From contig JBJOHO010000084.1 of NCBI GenBank assembly GCA_046047615.1, positions 1 to 20,130 of the forward strand: a stretch of DNA of 20,130 bases, written 5' to 3'. A model generated the notes under the pieces. That model was not told the DNA's origin, did no database searches, and saw only the letters and a program-made list of their open reading frames with translations. This DNA comes from ZC4RG30 sp046047615 (GTDB lineage: Bacteria; Pseudomonadota; Gammaproteobacteria; Steroidobacterales; Steroidobacteraceae). How positions within the stretch are numbered: position 1 is the stretch's first letter; the number at the start of each line of letters is the position of its first letter. This document shows positions 7,846 through 14,724 of this stretch, one piece after another. A program made the translations under genes and the position numbers.

Positions 7846-8585
7846 CCCTGCGTTCCAGTGCCCTGTTGCCATGGCTGCTGCTGTTGGCGCAGGGGCTTGC
7901 CACTGCGGCTGATGGCGCAGGGGGCGAGAGGGATCTTTCGGGAGTCTGGTTGCCCGACAGCCGGCGGAGCGAGCGCCTGCCGGCCGACCTGCCCTGGACG
8001 GAGGCGGCGCGGATCGCTGTGGCGGCGTATTCGGCACGGTATGAGCCGGTGGATCCCACCCGCGACGACGCCAACGCCTCCTGCATCGCCGAGCCCATGC
8101 CTTATGGCATGCGGTTGCTCGCGCAATACCCTTTCGAGATCCTCATGACGCCGCAACGCGTCACGGTGTTTTTCGAGGTCTACGGTGGTGTGCGTCGCAT
8201 CCATCTGGATGGACGGCTTGCACCGGCGGAGATGTTGCCGACGACGCTGGGGCATTCCACCGGTCGCTGGGAAGGCAACGAGCTCGTCGTGGAGACGACA
8301 CGGGTCAAAGTGGAGGGTGCAGGACCGATGTCCGGCTCGCCGCCGCGCAGCCCTGGCAGGCGCTTCGTGGAACGACTCTCGATCGGGCAGGATCCGCAAG
8401 GCCGGCGTGAATTGCGCAACACGATCACGATCCACGATCCCGCCGTCCTGCGCGAGCCGGTCACGCTACGGATGTATTACAAGCAGGCGGCTGCGGGCAT
8501 CGAAGTTGGCGAGTACCTGTGCCAGCAGGACATCTGGGACCAGAACGTGCAGGGCAATCCCAGTACGATTCCCTGGCGCCACTGA
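7842..8585 (+). CDS. Exported protein of unknown function, DLSGVW family, copy 2
   Basis: 247 residues with signal peptide MTLRSSALLPWLLLLAQGLATAA. The mature part starts RDLSGVWLPDSRR, followed by LPWTEAARI, YPFEILMTPQRVTVFFE, RRIHLDGR, PTTLGHSTGRWEGNELVVETT and a C-terminal EVGEYLCQQDIW. It is closer to the family pattern as I know it (PTW-GHS-GRWEGDTLVV-T, EY-C) than copy 1. The ATG overlaps the stop codon of copy 1 (ATGA at 7842-7845), so the two are translationally coupled and probably made in similar amounts. Function is unknown. Confidence 0.77.
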   Translation: MTLRSSALLPWLLLLAQGLATAADGAGGERDLSGVWLPDSRRSERLPADLPWTEAARIAVAAYSARYEPVDPTRDDANASCIAEPMPYGMRLLAQYPFEILMTPQRVTVFFEVYGGVRRIHLDGRLAPAEMLPTTLGHSTGRWEGNELVVETTRVKVEGAGPMSGSPPRSPGRRFVERLSIGQDPQGRRELRNTITIHDPAVLREPVTLRMYYKQAAAGIEVGEYLCQQDIWDQNVQGNPSTIPWRH

Positions 8586-8610
8586 CCCGACGGACCACAC
8601 GAGGCGACAC

Positions 8611-9003
8611 ATGAACCTTCGAGCCCTGATGACGACCGTGCTGCTGGCGGCGGTGTGCGGGGTGGCACAAGCCCACCACTCCACAGCCAACTTTGACAGC
8701 CGCAAGGAGCAGACGCTGCAGGGCACGGTGAAGTATTTCGGCTTCACCAATCCTCATTCGTTCATTGATGTGGAAGGCGCCGTGGCGGGTTCCGACCCGG
8801 GCATTGCGGCAACGCCCTACAAGGTCTTCACTGTCGGGCGCGTGCTGCTCGTGCGCTATGGCTGGAAGCAGGGCGACCTGAAACCTGGCGATGTGGTCAC
8901 TGTCACCGGCCACCCGGATCGCGAGGATCCGCACTTCATGTACCTGACGAAAATCACCTTTGCCGACGGCAGGGTTTGGGAACGCAAAACCATCGAGGAA
9001 TGA
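8611..9003 (+). CDS. Small exported DUF6152-like protein
   Basis: 130 residues with a signal peptide (MNLRALMTTVLLAAVCGVAQA) cleaved just before HHSTANFD, the hallmark N-terminus of the DUF6152 family. Family-like features follow: QTLQGTVKYFGFTNPHSFIDVE and a late DVVTVTGHPDREDPHFMYL segment. The fold is probably a small beta-rich domain. The mature N-terminus (HH) and other His residues could bind metal, but this is only a suggestion. GAGG at 8601-8604 gives a good ribosome site 6 bases from the ATG. It is the last gene of the plus-strand operon; its stop lies 9 bases from the stop of the convergent cytochrome gene. Proteins of this type often sit beside DLSGVW proteins, as here. Confidence 0.78.
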   Translation: MNLRALMTTVLLAAVCGVAQAHHSTANFDSRKEQTLQGTVKYFGFTNPHSFIDVEGAVAGSDPGIAATPYKVFTVGRVLLVRYGWKQGDLKPGDVVTVTGHPDREDPHFMYLTKITFADGRVWERKTIEE

Positions 9004-9012
9004 CGGCAGGCT

Positions 9013-9291
9013 TCAGTCGCGCCCGAACACGGTCTCCAGGTAATCCAGCACCTGGTCCTGCTCCTCTGGCGTGAGCCGCGCGCCGAAGTCGAGCATGCGT
9101 GCGACCTGACGCTGCCAGTCGTCGGGCGTGCGCCGCTGGGCCACCACCATCTCGATGGGGTGGCACAGTCCGCATCGTTCGACGACCAGGCTGCGGTTCG
9201 GGCCTTCCGGAAGCACTTTCAGGCTGATGCTGGCCGGATCCGGCGCGGCACCCGGCAGCATGGCCAACATCAGCAGGCCCACCGCTGTCAT
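9013..9291 (-). CDS. Small mono-haem c-type cytochrome
   Basis: 92 residues with a short hydrophobic N-terminus serving as a signal peptide (about 1-17). One haem-binding CGLCH lies at 40-44 (Cys40, Cys43, His44). Met66, in VARMLDFGARL, is the likely distal ligand. The tail LTPEEQDQVLDYLETVFG is the helix typical of small class I cytochromes found with PQQ dehydrogenases. The expected role is periplasmic electron transfer, plausibly taking electrons from the soluble PQQ enzyme of the opposite operon (inference). Its ATG overlaps the MFS stop codon (ATGA on the minus strand, 9291-9288), so it is coupled to the transporter and is the last gene of the minus operon. Confidence 0.82.
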   Translation of the reverse strand: MTAVGLLMLAMLPGAAPDPASISLKVLPEGPNRSLVVERCGLCHPIEMVVAQRRTPDDWQRQVARMLDFGARLTPEEQDQVLDYLETVFGRD

Positions 9292-10592
9292 GCTGCCCCG
9301 CCGGCCGCCGGCAGTTCCACGCGCTTGACCTCACCCACCACGAACACGTAGCAGGCAACGCCGAGGGCAGCGAGCGAGGCGATGTAGGCGAGCGCCCAGT
9401 AGAACGAGCCGGTCGCCGCCACGATGAAGCCGATCACCAGCGGCGTGACGACGCCGGCGACGTTGGCGCAGAAGTTGAACACGCCGCCCGTGAGCCCCAC
9501 CAGTTCCTTGGGTGCCACGTCCGTGATGAGCGTCCAGCCGAGGTTGCACATGCCTTGGCCGAAGAAGGCCACGGACATCACGGCGATCACCAGCACGTCG
9601 TCGTCGAGGAAGTTCGCGGCGACGATGCAGGACGCCAGCACCAGTCCCATGATCACCGGCAGCTTGCGGGCCACCGACGCAGAGCCGGTGCGCTTGAGCA
9701 GCAGGTCAGACAGGGTTCCGCCCGCCAGCACACCCACTGAGGCCGCTATGAAAGGCATCACGGCAAAGAACCCGACCTTGATCCAGCCCATCTGCCGTTC
9801 CGTGGCGAGGTAGGTCGGGAACCAGGTCAGGAAGAACACCAGCGTGGAGTTGCTGCAGAACTGCCCCAGCGACGCGCCGAGCACCTGGCGCTTGGAGAGC
9901 AGGTAGCGGATGTGCGACCAGGAAAAGGGCAGGGGCTTCTGCTGCATGGCCAGCGCACCACCGGCCCTGATGTAGTCCAGTTCCGCCTGGTTGATGCGCG
10001 TGCTCTCGGTGGGCTCGCGGTATTGCCACCACCACAGCAGCGCGAACGCAATGCCGAACACGCCGGCGCCGATGAACAGCGCACGCCAGCCGAAGCTGGC
10101 CACCACCCAGAACAGGAAGGGGCTGAGGAAGGCGAGGCCGGCATATTGGCCGACGGAATAAACGCCTGTGGCACGCGCGCGCTCGGATTGCGGGAACCAG
10201 CTGTTGAGCACACGGCTGTTGCAGGGGTAGGCCGGGGCTTCGGCGACGCCGAGGCCCAGCCGGTAGCCGATGAGGGAGTACAGCCCGGTGGCAAAGCCCT
10301 GCAGCAGCGTGAACAGTGACCAGGTGGCCACCGACCAGAAGTAGGCCAGGCGCACGCCGATGCGGTCGATCAGCAGCCCACCAGGCACCTGGGCCAGCGC
10401 ATAGGTCCAGGAGAAGGCCGAGAACACCAGGCCCATCACCACGGCGTCCAGCTGCAGCTCCTCGCGCATGGCGGGCGCGGCGACGCTGACGACGGTCCGG
10501 TCCAGGTAGTTGATGAGGGTGCCGATGGTCAGCAGCGCCAGCACGCCCAGGCGCGCACGCGTCGGGCGGTCACCCGTCTTGGCAAGATTCAC
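9288..10592 (-). CDS. MFS transporter, anion:cation symporter (ACS) family
   Basis: 434 residues starting from a GTG that overlaps the aroQ stop codon (GTGA at 10592-10589). The frame is open to 10760, but the upstream part is low-complexity shadow sequence and the conserved N-terminus begins here. About 12 transmembrane helices are visible. NYLDRTVVSVAAPAM in helix 1 and GLLIDRIGVR in the loop after helix 2 are typical of ACS carriers for organic anions (hexuronate, glucarate, galactonate, phthalate types). It probably imports an acidic intermediate such as quinate, shikimate or 3-dehydroquinate across the inner membrane together with protons. Substrate is inferred from the aroQ and quiC neighbours. 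Confidence 0.85.
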   Translation of the reverse strand: MNLAKTGDRPTRARLGVLALLTIGTLINYLDRTVVSVAAPAMREELQLDAVVMGLVFSAFSWTYALAQVPGGLLIDRIGVRLAYFWSVATWSLFTLLQGFATGLYSLIGYRLGLGVAEAPAYPCNSRVLNSWFPQSERARATGVYSVGQYAGLAFLSPFLFWVVASFGWRALFIGAGVFGIAFALLWWWQYREPTESTRINQAELDYIRAGGALAMQQKPLPFSWSHIRYLLSKRQVLGASLGQFCSNSTLVFFLTWFPTYLATERQMGWIKVGFFAVMPFIAASVGVLAGGTLSDLLLKRTGSASVARKLPVIMGLVLASCIVAANFLDDDVLVIAVMSVAFFGQGMCNLGWTLITDVAPKELVGLTGGVFNFCANVAGVVTPLVIGFIVAATGSFYWALAYIASLAALGVACYVFVVGEVKRVELPAAGGAA

Positions 10593-11038
10593 GCGGCACC
10601 GCCGGTGATGCGCCGGACGAGGTGGTCCATGGCCAGGCGGTAGCCCTCGGTACCGAGGCCCGCGATCACGCCCGTGACGGCCTGCGTCATGATGGTGTTG
10701 GCGCGCCACTCCGCCTCGCGGCGGTGGATGTTGCTGATGTGCACTTCGATCACCGGACATTCGCAGGTGAGCAGCGCATCGAGCAGGGGCACCGAGTGGT
10801 AGCTGAGGCCGGCAGGATTGATGATGACGCCGGCGGACTTGCGCGCGGCCTGCACCCAGTCCACCAGTTGGCCCTCATGGTTGGACTGGTGGCAGTGCAG
10901 CTCGATGCCTGCACGGGCGGCGATGTCCCGGCACATGGCCTCGACATCGGCCAGGGTGGTGCGGCCATAGATCTCCGGCTGGCGCTGGCCGAGCAGGTTC
11001 AGGTTGGGGCCGTTCAGCAGGTAGACGACGGGTTTCAT
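10589..11038 (-). CDS. aroQ: 3-dehydroquinate dehydratase, type II
   Basis: 149 residues, the usual length for the dodecameric type II enzyme, which converts 3-dehydroquinate to 3-dehydroshikimate by trans-elimination. Motifs in order are LLNGPNLNLLG (7-17), catalytic Arg19 and Tyr24 in the QRQPEIYG loop, HQSNHEG (50-56), IINPAGLSYHSV (72-83, with Asn74 and His81), and EVHISNIHRRE (98-108, with His100 and Arg107). The segment after it reads WRANTIMT, unlike the F-R-x-x-S stretch of many biosynthetic copies, which may mark a catabolic subtype. The stop of the preceding gene forms part of the GAGGA ribosome site (11 bases between the genes). Its place beside QuiC indicates a role in quinate breakdown rather than chorismate synthesis. 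Confidence 0.95.
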   Translation of the reverse strand: MKPVVYLLNGPNLNLLGQRQPEIYGRTTLADVEAMCRDIAARAGIELHCHQSNHEGQLVDWVQAARKSAGVIINPAGLSYHSVPLLDALLTCECPVIEVHISNIHRREAEWRANTIMTQAVTGVIAGLGTEGYRLAMDHLVRRITGGAA

Positions 11039-11049
11039 TTCGCGGGTCC

Positions 11050-12915
11050 TCAGTATTCGGTCTTGTGGCGCGCCTGCGCGGCGAGGCGCACCGGGGCGTT
11101 GGGGGCGCCGTAGGCATCGTAGCCCTTGCGCTGCACGATCTCGAAGAAGAAGCGCTTGTCGAAGGCGCGCGTGAAGTACTGGAAATATTCGCCACCGGTG
11201 TCGCGGTCGTAAAGGATGTTGGCCGCAGCCATCCGGTCCACCAGCGCGGGGTCCAGGGCGAAGCGCGCCAGCAGGTCGTCGTAGTAGTTGCGCGGGATCG
11301 CCAGCAGGTCCACGCCCAGCCGGCGCATGCGGTCCGCGGTGGCGAAGATGTCATCGGTGCTGAAGGTCAGGTGCTGCACGCCCGCACCGTGGTATTTGTC
11401 GAGAAAACGCGTGGACAGCGTCTGTTGAGCTGCGGACGCATTGAGCAGGATGCGCAGGCCCCGGTCCGGCGATTCCATGGCTTGCAGCTGCACCAGTCCC
11501 AGGGGGTCCGCGATCTCCACCAGTGGCGACTTGGCGAGGTCGAGCAGCGAGCCGTAGAAGAGCAGCCAGGACAGCATCTCTTCGTAGGGCATCACCTGGG
11601 AGATGTAGTCCACGGTCTTCAGGCCCGCATCCGGCGCAGGTGGTGCGCCGGGCGCCGGTTCCAGTGATTCGAACTCCCCAGACCAGACGTCGGCGGCCTC
11701 GTTCTCGCCAACGAAGTACAGCAGGCTGCCACCCACGCCGCGCAGTGCCGGGATGTCCCGCTCGCCGGGCCCGACCGGTTGCGAGTAGGCCGGGATGCGC
11801 AGCGCCTGCGCCCGTGCCATGGCGCCTGCCACATCGTCAACGCGCAGGCCGAGGGCGCAGACAGAGGCTCCGTGCGCCATGTCATGGGTGGCGGCGAAGC
11901 CCTCGGCCTCGCTGTTCACCACGATGTTGATCCCGCCCTGCGTCCAGCGGTTCACGGCCTTGCGACGGTGGCGGCCGCTGTGGCGGAAGCCCAACGTCTG
12001 CAGCATCCGCTCCAGGCGCGGAGCCTCGCTCTCGTTGGCGGCGAACTCGACGAACTCGATCGCGTTGGCACGCACGCGCGGCGCGGGCAGCTGGGCCTGA
12101 CGCTGGCGGGCGATCTGGTCCTGCAGGTAGGTCAGCGAACGCAGGCCGTCGACCGCGACGGTAGCGGCTTTGGCCGCACGGAAGCGGTCGTTGAAGATCT
12201 CGAGGGAGAAGATGCCCCGGTAGCCGATGTCCTGCAGCGTGCCCACGTAGTCCGCGAGCGGGAAATCTCCCTGCCCGGGCATGGTGCGGAAATGGCGGCT
12301 CCAGGAGAGTTCGTCCATATACAGCTGCGGGGCATCGGCCAGCTGCACGAGGCAGATCTTGGCCGGGTCGATGTCGCGCAGGCTGTCGAGTGGCACCTTC
12401 CGCGCAAAGGAATGGAAGCTGTCCAGCACCAGGCCGATGGCGGGGTGGTCCGTGCGGCGCACGATGTCCCAGGCATCGCGGTGGTCCCACACATGCCGGC
12501 CCCAGGCCAGGGCTTCGTAACCGACCGACAGGCCGCGCCGGGCTGCGCGCTCGCCCAGTTCGCGGAAGTCGTCGATGATGCGCTCGCGGTCACCGCTGCA
12601 CTCCGGATGCACGTTGCTGCAGATGAGCAGCCGCGTGGTGCCCAGCTCCTGGGTGACGTCGAACTTGCGTTCCATGCGGTCGAAGGTCCGCTGCCGCAGC
12701 GGTCCCGTCATGCCTTCGAAATCGCGGAACGGCTGGTAGGCGGTACAGGCCAGGCCATGGGAGCGCAACATCTGGCCGATGGCGCGCGGCGAGGCCGGGC
12801 AGCTGACCAGATCACTTTCCATGATCTCGGCACCCCAGAAGCCCGCTGCGGCGATGGCGGCAATCTTGGCCTCGAGGCTGCCGCTGATCGATACCGTGGC
12901 GATGGACGTGCGCAT
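11050..12915 (-). CDS. quiC: 3-dehydroshikimate dehydratase, QuiC1-type fusion with an HPPD-like domain
   Basis: 621 residues in two modules. The N-terminal xylose-isomerase-like TIM barrel (about 1-270) converts 3-dehydroshikimate to protocatechuate. Its expected metal ligands are present: Glu134 (VGYEALAWG), Asp165 (GLVLDSFH), Gln191 (CLVQLAD) and Glu239 (FSLEIFND). The C-terminal module (about 285-615) is 4-hydroxyphenylpyruvate-dioxygenase-like, with vicinal-oxygen-chelate repeats. It keeps His515 (GVQHLTF) and Glu592 (FFFEIVQRKG), two of the three iron ligands of HPPD. At the first His position it reads KTVDYIS, with Tyr437. Fusion of these two modules is known from pseudomonad QuiC1, where only the N-terminal domain is tied to the dehydratase activity. 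The ATG lies 3 bases after the esterase stop, and aroQ starts 11 bases downstream, so the three are one transcription unit. Confidence 0.93.
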   Translation of the reverse strand: MRTSIATVSISGSLEAKIAAIAAAGFWGAEIMESDLVSCPASPRAIGQMLRSHGLACTAYQPFRDFEGMTGPLRQRTFDRMERKFDVTQELGTTRLLICSNVHPECSGDRERIIDDFRELGERAARRGLSVGYEALAWGRHVWDHRDAWDIVRRTDHPAIGLVLDSFHSFARKVPLDSLRDIDPAKICLVQLADAPQLYMDELSWSRHFRTMPGQGDFPLADYVGTLQDIGYRGIFSLEIFNDRFRAAKAATVAVDGLRSLTYLQDQIARQRQAQLPAPRVRANAIEFVEFAANESEAPRLERMLQTLGFRHSGRHRRKAVNRWTQGGINIVVNSEAEGFAATHDMAHGASVCALGLRVDDVAGAMARAQALRIPAYSQPVGPGERDIPALRGVGGSLLYFVGENEAADVWSGEFESLEPAPGAPPAPDAGLKTVDYISQVMPYEEMLSWLLFYGSLLDLAKSPLVEIADPLGLVQLQAMESPDRGLRILLNASAAQQTLSTRFLDKYHGAGVQHLTFSTDDIFATADRMRRLGVDLLAIPRNYYDDLLARFALDPALVDRMAAANILYDRDTGGEYFQYFTRAFDKRFFFEIVQRKGYDAYGAPNAPVRLAAQARHKTEY

Positions 12916-12918
12916 GGC

Positions 12919-13914
12919 TCAGCGGCCGATCGTGTCGTCGAGGAAGGCGAAAGTCCGTTCCAGCGCCTGCAGGCTGGCGGCGCGCGTACTTGCCGCGTTC
13001 CTGCCTATGAAGCTGTGGTCGACGTCCGGGATGACCAGCAGTTCGCTGCGCACGCCGGCCTTGCGCAGGGAGGCATGCAGGGCCTCCGACTGGCCGGCGG
13101 CGACCACGCGGTCGGCTGCGCCGTGCACCAGCAGCATCGGCGGCGTCCTGGCATCCACCTGCAGCAGCGGGCTGGCGAGACGGATCCGTTCGGCATCGCA
13201 GGCCTGGCCGGGCGGACAGCCCAGGTAACGGTGGACGTTGCTGCCTGCGCCCGCAGGGGCGCTACTGGCCAGTGGCGTGAAGTCCGTGACCGGATACCAC
13301 AGCACGGCCGCCTGCGCGCAGTCCGACTCGACCGAGTCGCCGGACGGCGCCAGAGCCTCCATGCCGCAGGACGTGGCCGCCAGGGCTGCCAGCTGGCCAC
13401 CAGCAGAGCCGCCCCAGACGGCGGCGCGGTCCACATCGAGCCCGTATTCCGTCGACCGCTCGCGCAGCCAGCGCAGCGCCGCCTTCACGTCCTGGATGGC
13501 TGCCGGGAAGGGCGCCTCTGCGTTCAGGCGGTAGTTCAGCGAGGCCACCACGTAGCCGCGACGGGCGAGATCCGCGAGCACGCCGGGCCAATTGCCAAAG
13601 GCACCAGAGTGCCGGGTGTGGCCGCTGCTCCAGCCACCGCCATGGACATAAAGCACGAGCGGCCGGCCAGAGGGGCGGCGCGATATCCCGGGCGGTGGCA
13701 GATAGACGTCCAGCGTCAGCGGCCGGAAGCCCGGCGGCTGCGCGTACACCTGGTCGGGCAGGCCTGTCACGCCGCCGGGAAAGGCAACCTGCCGGCTGGG
13801 ATAGCGGTCTTCGAGGACTGCAGCGGCCTCTATGGGCGGCTCGCTGGCAGCACATACATGGCTGGCGACAACGGCGGTGAGCAGGACGCTCGACAACAGC
13901 ATGCCCCGACGCAT
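12919..13914 (-). CDS. Exported alpha/beta hydrolase, BD-FAE/esterase type
   Basis: 331 residues with a signal peptide (MRRGMLLSSVLLTAVVASHVCA). The oxyanion-hole motif HGGGW is at 91-95. The nucleophile elbow GGSAG has Ser170, the likely acid is Asp268 (LLVHGAADRV) and the likely base is His300 (DVDHSFIG). This fits hormone-sensitive-lipase-like or bifunctional feruloyl/acetyl-xylan esterases. As first gene of the quinate operon and predicted to be exported, it may hydrolyse quinate or shikimate esters such as hydroxycinnamoyl-quinates. This is inference; fold and triad alone do not give substrate. ATG 13914 is chosen because the signal peptide starts there with a G-rich ribosome site upstream. 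The in-frame extension to 14115 would overlap tetR and lacks family similarity. Its promoter lies at the 3' end of tetR. Confidence 0.87.
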   Translation of the reverse strand: MRRGMLLSSVLLTAVVASHVCAASEPPIEAAAVLEDRYPSRQVAFPGGVTGLPDQVYAQPPGFRPLTLDVYLPPPGISRRPSGRPLVLYVHGGGWSSGHTRHSGAFGNWPGVLADLARRGYVVASLNYRLNAEAPFPAAIQDVKAALRWLRERSTEYGLDVDRAAVWGGSAGGQLAALAATSCGMEALAPSGDSVESDCAQAAVLWYPVTDFTPLASSAPAGAGSNVHRYLGCPPGQACDAERIRLASPLLQVDARTPPMLLVHGAADRVVAAGQSEALHASLRKAGVRSELLVIPDVDHSFIGRNAASTRAASLQALERTFAFLDDTIGR

Positions 13915-13945
13915 GGAGACCCCCGGTTCAATGGACCCAGCGCCG

Positions 13946-13974
13946 ACGCTAGCGTGTACGAACCAGTACGTCAA
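13946..13974 (-). promoter_or_regulatory. Candidate promoter of the esterase-quiC-aroQ operon
   Basis: On the minus strand, TTGACG (13974-13969) matches the -35 consensus at five of six positions. It is followed after 17 bases by TAGCGT (13951-13946), a weak -10 with three of six matches. Start of transcription would be near 13939, giving a leader of about 25 bases. The -35 overlaps the tetR stop codon. The operator lies directly downstream of the -35, in nearly the same geometry as at the receptor promoter. Confidence 0.42.
13957..13972. promoter_or_regulatory. TetR-type operator, copy 2 (tetR/esterase junction)
   Basis: TACGAACCAGTACGTC differs from copy 1 at two of 16 positions and lies in the same strand orientation. 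It overlaps the last bases of tetR (TGA at 13973-13971) and fills most of the spacer of the candidate esterase promoter. It is the second of two such sites I found by eye in non-coding positions. The adjacency to tetR makes that protein the obvious ligand. Confidence 0.6.
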
Positions 13975-14627
13975 ACTTCCGCTGGGTGCTTCAGGCACCA
14001 GCGCAGGATGGTGTCGACGACCACGCCACGGCGCTGTGCCACCACCTCCGGTGCCGTCATGTCCCGCTCGAAGATCCGCGAGAAGGTATGGCGGTTCGAG
14101 ACGTTGTAGAAGCACAGGGCGCTGATCGACATGTGCAGGTCGACGGGGTCCAGGCCACTGCGGAACAGTCCCGCCGCCTCGCCACGCTGCAGCAGGCCCT
14201 GCAGCAGCGCCAGGATGCCATGGCGCCGCCGCGCGGGAATCTCGCCCATGGTGCTGATGTGGACGCCGCGGTGGATGTTCTCGTTCATCACCAGACGCAC
14301 GAAGTCCGGGTTGCCGTGGTGCCAGTCGAAGGTGACCCCCACCAGCTCTGCGAGTGCCGCATCCGGCGCCAGGCCGGCGACGTCGACGCTGTCCTCAATG
14401 AGGCGGATCTGCTCGTAGACCTTCTCGAGCACGGCCCGGTACAGGCCCTCCTTGCTCTCGAAGTAGTAGTAGATCATCCGCTTGCTGGTGCGCGTCTGGT
14501 CTGCGATCTCGTCGACCCGGGCGCCCGCCAGCCCCTTCTCGGCGAACTCGCGTGTGGCGACGGCCAGGATGTCGGACCGGGTACGCTCGGTGGGGTTCTC
14601 TGGCGGAAGATCTCGGGAAACGGTCAT
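13971..14627 (-). CDS. TetR/AcrR-family transcriptional regulator
   Basis: 218 residues. The N-terminal DNA-binding domain shows TRSDILAVATREFAEKGLAGARVDEIADQT followed by the recognition helix TSKRMIYYYFESKEGLYRAVL (about 16-67), the standard TetR helix-turn-helix. The all-helical C-terminal ligand-binding and dimerisation domain includes DWHHGNPDFVRLVMNENIHRG and is closest in style to the TetR_C_29-like group (from memory). It probably represses the flanking catabolic operons and is released by a pathway compound. ATG 14627 is chosen because CGGAG lies upstream and the family N-terminus fits; the frame runs on to 14993 only as shadow of the divergent transporter. The start codon lies within an inverted repeat (14621-14648). 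Confidence 0.92.
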   Translation of the reverse strand: MTVSRDLPPENPTERTRSDILAVATREFAEKGLAGARVDEIADQTRTSKRMIYYYFESKEGLYRAVLEKVYEQIRLIEDSVDVAGLAPDAALAELVGVTFDWHHGNPDFVRLVMNENIHRGVHISTMGEIPARRRHGILALLQGLLQRGEAAGLFRSGLDPVDLHMSISALCFYNVSNRHTFSRIFERDMTAPEVVAQRRGVVVDTILRWCLKHPAEV

Positions 14628-14648
14628 GCGCGCTCCGGGGTATGACCG
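14621..14648. repeat. Inverted repeat over the tetR start codon
   Basis: CGGTCAT (14621-14627) and ATGACCG (14642-14648) are perfect 7-base inverted arms separated by 14 bases, with arm centres 21 bp apart. One arm contains the tetR ATG and the loop contains its GGAG. It may be an operator for autoregulation or a hairpin masking the ribosome site. It does not resemble the TACGAACC operators. Confidence 0.45.
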
Positions 14649-14651
14649 CCG

Positions 14652-14657
14652 ATGATA
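14652..14657 (-). promoter_or_regulatory. Possible -10 element of tetR
   Basis: TATCAT on the minus strand matches TATAAT at five of six positions and would start transcription near 14645, inside the inverted repeat. I could not find a convincing -35 at 16 to 18 bases, so the call is weak. No promoter for the divergent transporter could be resolved in the same 97-base gap. Confidence 0.3.
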
Positions 14658-14724
14658 GCCGTGCATTGCGGCGGCGTGCGTTTCGGGTGAAGCTTGGCGA
14701 CCATCCAACGGGGGAACGGGTCGA

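Noticed and set aside
10593..10760. Longer N-terminus for the ACS transporter
   Set aside because: The extra 56 residues are His/Arg/Pro-rich shadow of aroQ; the GTG at 10592 overlapping the aroQ stop fits the family start.
11779..14109. A 776-codon open frame on the plus strand opposite quiC, the esterase and tetR
   Set aside because: Low-complexity antisense translation without recognisable motifs; the minus-strand genes have catalytic residues and ribosome sites.
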